Positions 1 to 7,237 of a DNA stretch of 64,000 nt are shown piece after piece. The notes below the pieces were generated by a model. It was not told the origin of the DNA. It did not search any database and saw only the letters and a program-made list of their open reading frames with translations. Source of the DNA: Desulfococcus multivorans (GTDB taxonomy: Bacteria > Desulfobacterota > Desulfobacteria > Desulfobacterales > Desulfococcaceae); contig NZ_CP015381.1 of NCBI RefSeq assembly GCF_001854245.1, forward strand, positions 4,375,001-4,439,000, given 5' to 3'. Made by a program: the position numbers and the translations under genes. The number at the start of each line of letters is the position of its first letter. Position 1 is the stretch's first letter.

Positions 1-1
1 T

Positions 2-1330
2 CTCCCCATGACGGGCGGCACCGCCGTCCCCGTAGAGATCCACAACAGTCCTGACAGGCGTATGGAGATCATCCCCTATGTCGAACGTTCAAATTTCCCC
101 ATGACGGGAAACGGAATGAAATCAGGGGGGATGACCGGTTTGCAGGTATGCGAAGGCCCTGCCGTTATCATCGCCGATCCGACACCGGCGGATGTAATGC
201 GTCATGTGTCGGGATCAACCCTTGAAGCACGAGAACGCCTCGCCGAGACCACCGCTCGGGTCAGAATTTTCCTGGATACATCCGCGCCGACGGGCCTGAT
301 CCTGGTAGACACCCCCGGCATTGGTCCCGTGAACCGTGCAACCGTCGCCACCCGCTATCGCATTCTTCCCGGTTGCGACGACATTTTCTTTCTGCCCTTG
401 GATAGAGTGCTTTCATCGGCCGAACGAGCGTTTCTCGATAGTCCGGCACTGACGGGGCGTCGGATCAGATCATTGCTCCCCGGCGCCGGGTGGTCCCGAC
501 AAGACAGCGACGAGAGCTCGTCGTGGTCGGTGGCGGCCCACGACCGACGGTTCACTTTTGCCGTTCGTGCCGAACCGGTGATCCGTCACCAGGCGTTCCT
601 GGCCCGAACCCGTTGTGATGCGGAAATGAGCGCGCGGCGGAAGTCCGCGACGGAATGCAGACGCATCGAGACCGAGATCGGCATCCTGGAAACAGAAATC
701 CGTATTGAAGCGGCGAAGCAACTGTCCCGTCTGAACGTCGACCTCACAGCCCTGAAGACCCGGATGTCGGAAGTGATCGAACGAAAGATCACGACCGCCG
801 CGGAAGGCATTTCCCTCCCGGTCCTGACCACACTGGAATCGGCCGTAGCCGGCTGCACGGCGGAAACGATGGCGGCAATTCAATCCCTTGCCAAACAATA
901 CGAATCGAAAAGCCGGGAACTCCTCGCCCCCTGGAACGTTCTGATCCAACGCGAACTCGGCGTCGTCACCGTGCCGGGGGAGCACAGGGGATTTCATGCC
1001 CGGGTCCTGGCCGCGATCGCTCTGGCGCGAATAAACCCTTACAGCATTCTCGCGGATATTCTGCCTGGGATGCTGACCTGCAAACCTGCCGTCATCGTCC
1101 ACCGACTGGAGGCGATCGCAATGGATGTGCCTCGTCGCGTGGAAAGCGTTTTCCGCCCGGTCGAGGAGCTCTTTCCGGCGGAATGGAATGACGAAATAAA
1201 CGGTCGAATGAACACCGTTCGTCAAGGGATTTCCGCGGCCAGACGCGGGCCCATGGAATTCGAACGGGAGTCTCTGCTCAGAACGATCCGGACAAAACTC
1301 CATGCGATCGCAAGAAAAAACAGGTTGTAA
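2..1330 (+). CDS. Dynamin-like GTPase, C-terminal part (5' end outside window)
   Basis: The reading frame is open to the left edge, so the gene starts upstream of the window. The first visible residues (TGGTAVPVEI) resemble the switch-I threonine region of dynamin-family GTPases, and LILVDTPGIG is the G3 motif. The P-loop should therefore lie just outside the window. After the G domain comes a long charged helical stretch (about residues 200-330), as expected for a dynamin-like stalk. Such proteins act on membranes or cell division, but the role here cannot be told. The rhomboid gene follows 39 nt downstream on the same strand and may be cotranscribed. The family call is inference from motifs, because the most diagnostic motif is missing. 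Confidence 0.6.
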   Translation, partial: LPMTGGTAVPVEIHNSPDRRMEIIPYVERSNFPMTGNGMKSGGMTGLQVCEGPAVIIADPTPADVMRHVSGSTLEARERLAETTARVRIFLDTSAPTGLILVDTPGIGPVNRATVATRYRILPGCDDIFFLPLDRVLSSAERAFLDSPALTGRRIRSLLPGAGWSRQDSDESSSWSVAAHDRRFTFAVRAEPVIRHQAFLARTRCDAEMSARRKSATECRRIETEIGILETEIRIEAAKQLSRLNVDLTALKTRMSEVIERKITTAAEGISLPVLTTLESAVAGCTAETMAAIQSLAKQYESKSRELLAPWNVLIQRELGVVTVPGEHRGFHARVLAAIALARINPYSILADILPGMLTCKPAVIVHRLEAIAMDVPRRVESVFRPVEELFPAEWNDEINGRMNTVRQGISAARRGPMEFERESLLRTIRTKLHAIARKNRL

Positions 1331-1369
1331 CCGGGAAGCGAACGAAAAAACAGCGAAGAGGAGTGATCG

Positions 1370-2350
1370 ATGATTCCCATTCGAGATATCAACCCGTCAA
1401 GAACCGTTCCGATGGTCAATTATGCCATCATCGGGGTCAACGTGTTCGTATTTCTGACCGAGCTTTTTCAGGGCGGCGACATGGCCCGCTTCATTTATTA
1501 TTATGGTTTGGTCCCCGCCCGTTATTCCGTTCCTGAGATCGCCTCATACTTCAGCTTCGGGCAGCAGATCTTCTCATTCTTCTCTTTCATGTTTCTTCAC
1601 GGCGGCTTTCTTCACATCCTGGGAAACATGTGGTTTCTCTATATCTTCGGCGACAACGTGGAAGATCATCTGGGCCCTTACCGGTATTTGGCCTTCTATC
1701 TCCTCTGCGGCATATCGTCGGGCCTTTCTCACATGCTCCTCAACATCCATTCGAACGTCCCGGTCGTCGGTGCCAGCGGCGCCATTGCCGGCGTCATGGG
1801 AGCCTACCTGATTCTCTATCCCCGATCCCGTGTCCTGACCCTGGTTCCTATCATCATTATTCCTTTTTTCTTTGAACTGCCGGCTTTCATCTTCATGGGC
1901 ATCTGGTTTCTGATTCAGTTCCTCAATGCGGCGGGCAGTTTCGGCAACGCCACGGACATCGCCTGGTGGGCACACATCGGGGGGTTTCTCTTCGGCATCC
2001 TGTTCCTGCGGCTATTGGGGAGAGTTCCGTCTACCGGCGTCACCCATTTCACCCGGCAACTGGCTGAACGGAAAACCACCCATCGCCTCCAGGTCATTCG
2101 GCCCACCGGTCCCGTGGAAGACCAGAACCTTTACGGCACCATTCTGATCACCCCTCACGAAGCGCTTCGGGGTACCCAAAAGGTCGTCAACATTCCGTGG
2201 GGGTTTCACAACCAAATGATTCGCGTTACGGTTCCTCCCAACACCCGGGAAGGAAATATTCTCAGGCTCGACGGCATGGGCAAGCGGATGCCCGACGGAC
2301 GACGAGGGGATCTGATGCTCACGGTCAGATTCGAGGCCTATCACAGGTAA
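1370..2350 (+). CDS. Rhomboid intramembrane serine protease fused to a DnaJ C-terminal-like domain
   Basis: 326 aa, preceded by a GAGGAG ribosome-binding site. The first ~220 residues are a rhomboid domain: HGGFLHILGNMW in the second membrane segment, the catalytic serine in GASG (Ser136) and the catalytic histidine in AHIGG (His202), with about six hydrophobic segments. Residues ~250-326 match the DnaJ C-terminal substrate-binding fold: EALRGTQKVVNIP, then VPPNTREGNILRLDGMGK and GRRGDLMLTVRF. Rhomboids cleave membrane proteins within the bilayer. The cytoplasmic chaperone-like tail could present or retain substrates, which is inference. The stop overlaps the convergent cardiolipin synthase gene by 10 bp. 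Confidence 0.9.
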   Translation: MIPIRDINPSRTVPMVNYAIIGVNVFVFLTELFQGGDMARFIYYYGLVPARYSVPEIASYFSFGQQIFSFFSFMFLHGGFLHILGNMWFLYIFGDNVEDHLGPYRYLAFYLLCGISSGLSHMLLNIHSNVPVVGASGAIAGVMGAYLILYPRSRVLTLVPIIIIPFFFELPAFIFMGIWFLIQFLNAAGSFGNATDIAWWAHIGGFLFGILFLRLLGRVPSTGVTHFTRQLAERKTTHRLQVIRPTGPVEDQNLYGTILITPHEALRGTQKVVNIPWGFHNQMIRVTVPPNTREGNILRLDGMGKRMPDGRRGDLMLTVRFEAYHR

Positions 2351-3759
2351 GGCGTGAACAGCCAGGAAAACGAATCGCGAAGCTTGAGAGCAAGAGGCCT
2401 GGCCACCATCTCCTCGAGTGTGATCTCCCGAGCCTTCTCGAGTTGATGTTCGAAATGCGGCAGCAAGTCCTGAGCTACGCTGCGACCGTAGATTTCAACC
2501 ATGAGCTCGAAATTGAGGCGAAGACTCCGGGTATCGAGATTGGCGGAACCGATCTGAGCATAATGATGGTCGATGATGATCAGCTTGGTGTGGACAAATG
2601 GGGGGGGTTGAAAAAAGATACCAACCCCCCGCTCCAGCAGATCGGGAATCAGCCTCATGGAAGCCCAGTGAACGAAGGGAAGGTTGTTTTTTTCAGGCAG
2701 CAGAATCCGAACCGCCACCCCTTTGAGAGCGGCGGCTTGCAGGGCGCCGATAAGCTCTGACGACGGCAGGAAATACGGGGTCATGATGGAGATGGACTTG
2801 CGGGCGAAGGAGACGGCGCAAAGCAGCAGCATTTCCAGCCGGTCGATATGGATATTCGGACCGTCCACAACAACGCGACAGATCGTATTGCCCGTATTGA
2901 ATGAATGAACGGGGCCGGGAGTAAGTTGCTCACCGGTAGCAAAGCGCCAATCCTCAAGAAAGGCATGCTCGATCTGGCCGGCGATGGGACCGGTAAGCCG
3001 GAAATGGAGATCGATAACCGGGTGTCGATTTTCCGTCTTGTTGACCAGGTGCCCGTCGCGAATGTTCATGCCGCCGACAAAGGCAACCTTTCCATCGACG
3101 ACCAGAATCTTCCGATGATTACGAAGATTGATTCGAAATGTCGGAGGATAAAGCCTGGGCGGCAGGAAGCGGGCGAATCGAATCCCCCGCTTGGCGAGAA
3201 GCCTGCCCGCCCGTGGAATACTGTACCACTCCCCCACCCCGTCGATGATTACCCGGACGTCGACCCCGCGTTCCCGAGCATGAGTCAAGGCGTCGACAAA
3301 GATCCGTCCCGTCGAACGGGTCTCAAAAATATAGGTGCTCAGGTAAATGTATTTTTCAGCTTGTTCAATCGCCGAAATCATACTCGGATATGTTTCCTCG
3401 CCGTTCACAAGAGGCGTAATCATATTTCCGGCGATAAGGGGCCTCCGATTGACGGCATCCGACATCCGGACAATCTCATCCAGAGGAGGGGGGATCTGAA
3501 ATGCCATAATTTGCCGCTGGTCCCGCATTTCATGCTCGATCTTGAACGGCGAATTCACCTCCAGCTTTCTCGCCCGAGAGCGGATGCGGTTGACCCCGAA
3601 AAAAAAATAACAGACAGGGCCGGCCAAAGGAAATGTCAGACAGATAACAAACCACCCCAGAGCGGAGCGAGAGTCCTTCTTGAAAAGAAGAGCATGCCCG
3701 GCCGCAGGAATTGCGAGAACCGCATATATCAGCAGAAACCATCCATCAATCATAGGCAT
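2341..3759 (-). CDS. cls: Cardiolipin synthase (phospholipase D family)
   Basis: 472 aa. Two N-terminal hydrophobic segments (about residues 5-25 and 35-55) anchor it in the inner membrane. Two HKD motifs follow: H215-x-K217 with D222 in HRKILVVDGK, and H390-x-K392 with D397 in HTKLIIID, each trailed by the usual G(G/S)xN element. The family condenses two phosphatidylglycerols into cardiolipin plus glycerol. Length and two-domain order are standard for bacterial ClsA-type enzymes. No strong ribosome-binding site precedes the chosen ATG; a second ATG lies two codons downstream. It is convergent with the rhomboid gene. Confidence 0.9.
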   Translation of the reverse strand: MPMIDGWFLLIYAVLAIPAAGHALLFKKDSRSALGWFVICLTFPLAGPVCYFFFGVNRIRSRARKLEVNSPFKIEHEMRDQRQIMAFQIPPPLDEIVRMSDAVNRRPLIAGNMITPLVNGEETYPSMISAIEQAEKYIYLSTYIFETRSTGRIFVDALTHARERGVDVRVIIDGVGEWYSIPRAGRLLAKRGIRFARFLPPRLYPPTFRINLRNHRKILVVDGKVAFVGGMNIRDGHLVNKTENRHPVIDLHFRLTGPIAGQIEHAFLEDWRFATGEQLTPGPVHSFNTGNTICRVVVDGPNIHIDRLEMLLLCAVSFARKSISIMTPYFLPSSELIGALQAAALKGVAVRILLPEKNNLPFVHWASMRLIPDLLERGVGIFFQPPPFVHTKLIIIDHHYAQIGSANLDTRSLRLNFELMVEIYGRSVAQDLLPHFEHQLEKAREITLEEMVARPLALKLRDSFSWLFTPYL

Positions 3760-3919
3760 CTAAAAAACCATATCTTGAAAATTAGCAAGAAAAATCTGAG
3801 GTCGCCGTCCGGACCGGGTCTGAAACACCGCATCCGCCGGAGGAGGGCCGGTGCCCGCGAGGAATTGCAATCTCCGCGTCATTATGATACCGATCGGCAG
3901 AGGTGAGGTCTACATTGAA

Positions 3920-3982
3920 CTCAACTTTCGACTTTCATAAGCCGTATCTATCCGGTCAACATCATGAAAGTCGAAAGTTGAG
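3920..3982 (-). repeat. Dispersed hairpin repeat, copy 1 (shortened loop, inverted orientation)
   Basis: Perfect 19-bp inverted repeat: left arm 3920-3938 beginning CTCAACTTTCGAC, right arm 3964-3982, 25-nt loop. The loop is the reverse complement of the loop of the copies at 6069 and 49211 with 13 internal nt missing. It lies between cls and the selenoprotein gene. It could act as a transcription terminator or a REP/MITE-like mobile hairpin; the conserved loop favours the latter. Confidence 0.85.
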
Positions 3983-4142
3983 ATTGAATTTTAAAAACGT
4001 CTATACAATCCGACGGAAAACGGTGCTGCCATCGGTAAACCGGCGCCCGAAATGCGTGATCCGTCCGCTCTAAAACAGCCTTGAATTTTTGCCCATTTCA
4101 GGACTACGGGAAACCCCGACGGCAAGGGAAAGGATACTGGCT

Positions 4143-4796
4143 ATGGCCTGTGATGAACAGCAGCGAATTGTCGTATTTCAGCAGCATGCCTCCGGTGCCG
4201 GTAAAATTCGAGGTATCAGACTATATGGAGGTGGGCAGTTCAAAATTCAGACGATCTCCATTGACGACGACCTTCCCCCGATATTGGACGAGACGGACCG
4301 TTACTTTCCGAAGACCCTTTACGCGGATCTGGTCCTGAATTATCTCAACCATCCGGATCTGTCCTGTGATCTTGTGGAAAAATGCATAGCACAGGGGATT
4401 CCGGTAGTGGTTCCCGGCAAGAAAGGGGGCTTGAAGGGCGTCTATACCGCCCCCACCTGATGCGGTCTTACCCGGCAGGTCGGCCTGGGACGTTATGGTG
4501 AACACTTTGGTCTACCCGAGTACAGCATCGAAATTTGCCGCGAAAAAATCGCAGACATAAAGGTTGTCCGCGGCGCCCCTTGTGGCGCGACATGGCAGGC
4601 AGCCCGGCGGATTATCGGACTCGATGTATCGGCGGCCGTGACACGCATCGGCCTGGAGGCTCAGTTTTTCTGTATCGCGGATCCGGCCGCTTGGGATCCG
4701 ATCTATGGACACAGCCCCGTCCATTATGCCGGAGAATTCCACATTGCCGCCGTCCGTCGTGCACTCAAGGGATTGAAATCAAAGAGCGTTGGGTGA
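4143..4796 (+). CDS. dfsP: DUF166-family selenoprotein with in-frame UGA (selenocysteine at residue 106)
   Basis: Reading through one in-frame TGA (4458-4460) gives a 217-aa protein that matches the DUF166 family on both sides of the stop. Before it: HPDLSCDLVEKC and GIPVVVPG. After it: FGLPEYSIEI, RGAPCGATW, GLEAQFFC and DPIYGHSPVH. The UGA lies in APT-Sec-CGL, giving a Sec-Cys pair. Further conserved-looking cysteines are at 147 and 177. A SECIS-like hairpin starts within 11 nt of the UGA. ATG 4143 is chosen because GGAAAGGA lies just upstream; an upstream TTG at 4089 is possible. A Sec-Cys pair suggests redox or metal chemistry, but the function is unknown. The symbol DfsP is from memory of family naming, not from a search. 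The alternative is a nonsense pseudogene, which the hairpin argues against. Confidence 0.85.
4461..4493 (+). promoter_or_regulatory. SECIS-like hairpin for selenocysteine insertion
   Basis: Directly after the in-frame TGA, CCCGGC (4471-4476) pairs with GCC-GGG (4483-4489, with a bulged T at 4486) around the loop AGGTCG. The apical GCAGGTCGGC is nearly the same as the E. coli fdhF SECIS apex GCAGGUCUGC. The GGU starts 17 nt after the UGA, against 18 nt in fdhF. Bacterial SelB reads such a loop within the coding sequence. Pairing was done by eye; the lower stem is weak. Confidence 0.8.
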
Positions 4797-4971
4797 TGCC
4801 GTCAAGCATTCGGCAGGAGATCGTTTTCAACAGCGGTGATGATAGTCGCTTAAGGCCCATATACGGCTTTTTTTGAAAGCCTTTCTCGGAAAAATAAACC
4901 CACAGACAAAAACAAACACAGAATGATGCGAGATCATCTTTTTGATTTTCTTGTAAAAATTAAATATTTTT
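4797..4971. other. Intergenic spacer after the selenoprotein gene
   Basis: No gene is supported here. The sequence becomes AT-rich towards 4971, where the promoter of the next gene begins. Together with the 5' leader to 5329 the gene-free stretch is about 530 bp. Confidence 0.6.
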
Positions 4972-5000
4972 TTGACAAGGCCATGACTTTAAATTATATT
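4972..5000 (+). promoter_or_regulatory. Sigma-70-type promoter
   Basis: TTGACA (4972-4977), a 17-nt spacer and TATATT (4995-5000) in an AT-rich context. It points at the gene starting at 5330, implying a leader of roughly 320 nt. The leader holds the AAGAG repeat and no recognised riboswitch. Confidence 0.7.
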
Positions 5001-5276
5001 CCAGAATTCCGTCTCGCCAGGGTTGGTATTCCAGCTCCCTGAAAGGAGAAATTTATAACCTCCCGCACTATAGGGCAATCGACCATCTTTCATGAAGAAA
5101 CACCTCGTGGCAGAAGATCGGGCCCGAAAGGCATGCCGAATCGCTGCTTCGTCGGCCACGTTTTCCCGGCCACCCTGAACGCTCAAATGAAACCGAATCA
5201 CAGGCGATTCCGGAAAAAATACCTTGGATGGCATAGCCGCCCCGCATTCCGGACATTCCCGCCAAATCGGTAGGGT

Positions 5277-5302
5277 AAGAGAAGAGAAGAGAAGAGAAGA
5301 GA
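5277..5302 (+). repeat. AAGAG pentanucleotide repeat upstream of a start codon
   Basis: Five tandem AAGAG units lie about 28 nt before the ATG at 5330, between the promoter and the ribosome-binding site. Being outside the frame it could only tune expression, for example by changing leader structure. Confidence 0.8.
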
Positions 5303-5329
5303 CAACATACCAGGGAAAGGAAGGAAAAA

Positions 5330-5940
5330 TGAATGATTTTTTGAAAAGCCTCCGCTCCAACAGCAAGGACAAACGCTACGATCGCAATGACCGTAATGAA
5401 AGGCCGAATCGCCGGCAATACGGGAACGGCAACTACGGGAACTCGGCCTACAGCGGCAATCCCCAGTACAAGAACGACAGAAATAACGGCAATCTCAGAA
5501 AACCCCACAGACCTTTTGAGGACAACAGGATGTCCCTCTTGCTGGAAGAGGCCCTACCCGAAATCAAAGAGGCCGTATCGCGCCTGGCGAATGCAGGCGA
5601 ACGGCTGGTCGCAGCGGAAGAACGCAAAGCCAACGCCATGGAAAGGCTCTCAAATGCGCTTCAGGAACTCCTCCTGGGCGGTTCTCCCCTTGCGGTTTCA
5701 CGAAACGAGCCCCCCGGCATCGATGCCGCGTCGGCCGCAGCAGCACACGACAACGCACAAAAGCCGACCAACAACGTAACAAGAGAAGCCGTTCTCGACA
5801 TCATTCTGACGATGCGCGAAGAAGGTGCTACCTACGGCAAGATCGCCGACCATCTGGAATCGGAAAATATCCCGACATTCTCCAGGAAAGGAAAGTGGCA
5901 TGCCCAGACCATTCATCGGGTATGCCGGGAATGCGCCTGA
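5330..5940 (+). CDS. Small protein with low-complexity N-terminus and recombinase-type HTH C-terminus
   Basis: 203 aa, start fixed by AAAGGAAGGAAAA directly before ATG 5330; the frame is open further upstream but without support. Residues ~10-60 are rich in Asn, Arg, Asp, Tyr and Gly and look disordered. A helical region (~65-110) is probably a coiled coil (LLEEALPEIKEAVSRLANAGERL). The last 50 residues (TMREEGATYGKIADHL, then KWHAQTIHRVCREC) resemble the helix-turn-helix of the large serine recombinase 'recombinase' domain. It probably binds DNA or RNA. No catalytic domain is present. Function is unknown. Confidence 0.7.
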
Positions 5941-6068
5941 ATTCACATCCGTACCGATCGATTAAACGGCACTTGGTCGCGTCTTGCGAAAGCCACCACA
6001 AGACCGGCGATGTTCAACCCTCGCTCCTGTGTGATTTCAAGGAAAGCGATTCCGCAAAATGATGTTTA

Positions 6069-6144
6069 CTCAACTGTCGACTTTCATGATGGTGACCGGA
6101 TAGCGGTGCCGGTAGGATACGGCCTATGAAAGTCGACAGTTGGG
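6069..6144 (+). repeat. Dispersed hairpin repeat, copy 2 (full-length loop)
   Basis: Arms 6069-6087 and 6126-6144 pair over 19 bp (one G-T wobble) around a 38-nt loop. The loop is the same as in the copy at 49211 apart from one base and includes GACCGGATAGCGGTGCCGG. Arm substitutions here (CTGTCGAC for CTTTCGAC) occur on both sides, so pairing is kept. That is compensatory change and argues for selection on structure or for transposition as a hairpin. Confidence 0.85.
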
Positions 6145-6249
6145 ATGTTTGAAAAAAATGTTTCAGGGGATGGTGGGATTCAATGAAGCGGCGAGCTGAA
6201 AGCGGTTGTGCACCCCCTGGTCGAATCTTTTCCTTTCAACACGCCACAG

Positions 6250-6449
6250 ATTGACCGGGATCGATCCGCGACACAGACGCCATCACTTATTGCTGCTTCC
6301 TTCCGGACCTGACAAGGTTCGTGAGTGTCTGTTGCGCGGCGGCCGGTCAAAGCGGCACGTATCGGGGACAAGATCCTCGAGGGGGAATTCAGCCCCGCAT
6401 AAAGCGGATTTCGGGTAGAGGGCACCGCTAGCTCCCCGCCTAGCACAAC
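6250..6449 (-). ncRNA. ffs: Signal recognition particle RNA (4.5S) with 5' leader
   Basis: On the minus strand the SRP domain IV core GTCAGGTCCGGAAGGAAGCAGC (split here as GTCAGGTCCGG and AAGGAAGCAGC) lies at 6292-6313. GACCGG (6343-6348) and CCGGTC (6253-6258) close a hairpin of about 96 nt, the size of the short bacterial SRP RNA. Upstream, from about 6447, runs a leader beginning GTGCTAGGCGGGGAGCTAGC, a sequence I recognise from SRP RNA transcripts of several phyla. A promoter sits just beyond it. The mature 5' end is uncertain: transcript start near 6449, or processed near 6348. The RNA pairs with Ffh to target membrane proteins. Confidence 0.9.
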
Positions 6450-6455
6450 CACCTT

Positions 6456-6484
6456 TTTATACTCGAAATGATTTTGTTAATCAA
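6456..6484 (-). promoter_or_regulatory. Promoter of the SRP RNA gene
   Basis: On the minus strand TTGATT (6479-6484), a 17-nt spacer and TATAAA (6456-6461). Transcription would start near 6449, at the conserved leader of the SRP RNA. Confidence 0.75.
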
Positions 6485-6556
6485 GTGAAAAGATGTTTTC
6501 TTCTCTCCGCCGTCCGGATCCAACCCTTTATAAAGCGCCGAATGGGGGTTTTTCTG

Positions 6557-6591
6557 TTGACACCGCTCTCACCGCATCGTAAAAGTATATT
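6557..6591 (+). promoter_or_regulatory. Candidate promoter for the DUF3568-tilS pair
   Basis: TTGACA (6557-6562) is followed after 17 nt by TAAAAG and then directly by TATATT. The -10 assignment is ambiguous. The stretch 6592-6832 downstream holds no supported gene. Confidence 0.45.
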
Positions 6592-6832
6592 TTTTACAGA
6601 CAGATAGTACCAAACCGAAAAACAGGGATACACTCCCCATGCCCAGACATTCTTCAGCCCTGATCAGAAAACGTCCAAGGCTGCCCGGGCACCTCAAAAC
6701 CGGCGTTCCCCTGACATGCCGAACGGTGGGAGAATCGTGCGCCCCAGGTTCTGAAGCGATTCGACAGGGACAGACCTTTCGGATCTCCGCATCGAAGAAG
6801 CAACGGCGGTGGATGAGAGAAAGGTAAAAACC

Positions 6833-7237
6833 GTGAAACAGCACAACGCCATGCAGTCCTTGAAAATGGTCATTTCGATGCTCATCAGCTGTCAAACCAT
6901 CATCGGCTGTGCCTTTTTTGTTACCGGCGCGGTTGTTGGCGCGGGGGCCTACACTTACGTCAACGGAGAGCTGAAACGTTCATATCAGGCAGCCTATGAG
7001 CAAACCGTCCAGGCTTCCCTGTCCGCCATGAAAGAGATGAACATCGAGGTGATATCCATCGAAAAGCAGGGGTTGACAACAACTATAGAAGGAAACATCA
7101 ACGGAAAACCTGTCGTAACCCGCATCTCCAGAATGGATGTCAACATTTCCGAGGTCGCGGTTCGCTCCGGCTATGTGGGGGTATGGGATAAAAATTTTTC
7201 CACTGCGGTTCATGAAAAAATCGCCCTTCACCTGTGA
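6833..7237 (+). CDS. DUF3568-type small lipoprotein
   Basis: GTG 6833 is chosen because GAGAAAGG precedes it; it gives a 134-aa protein with a short N-terminus, a hydrophobic stretch and the lipobox IIGC (Cys26). It is therefore a likely lipoprotein exported by the Sec pathway. The rest (AGAYTYVNGELKRSY, then LTTTIEGNINGKPV and ISRMDVNISEVAVRSG) has the beta-rich pattern of the DUF3568 family, whose function is not known. The 3' end overlaps tilS by 26 nt, so the two are translationally coupled or at least cotranscribed. Confidence 0.75.
   Translation: MKQHNAMQSLKMVISMLISCQTIIGCAFFVTGAVVGAGAYTYVNGELKRSYQAAYEQTVQASLSAMKEMNIEVISIEKQGLTTTIEGNINGKPVVTRISRMDVNISEVAVRSGYVGVWDKNFSTAVHEKIALHL

Noticed and set aside
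470-1303. 277-aa minus-strand frame opposite the GTPase gene
   Set aside because: Composition is typical of an antisense shadow in GC-rich DNA, and the plus-strand frame carries the DTPG motif.
4089-4460. Stand-alone 123-aa gene ending at TGA 4458
   Set aside because: Family similarity continues in frame after the TGA and a SECIS-like hairpin follows, so this is the front of a selenoprotein and not a complete gene.
4989-5372. Minus-strand frame with CPECG in the leader of the 5330 gene
   Set aside because: The cysteine pair is isolated, there is no ribosome-binding site, and the strand faces a good promoter of the plus-strand gene.
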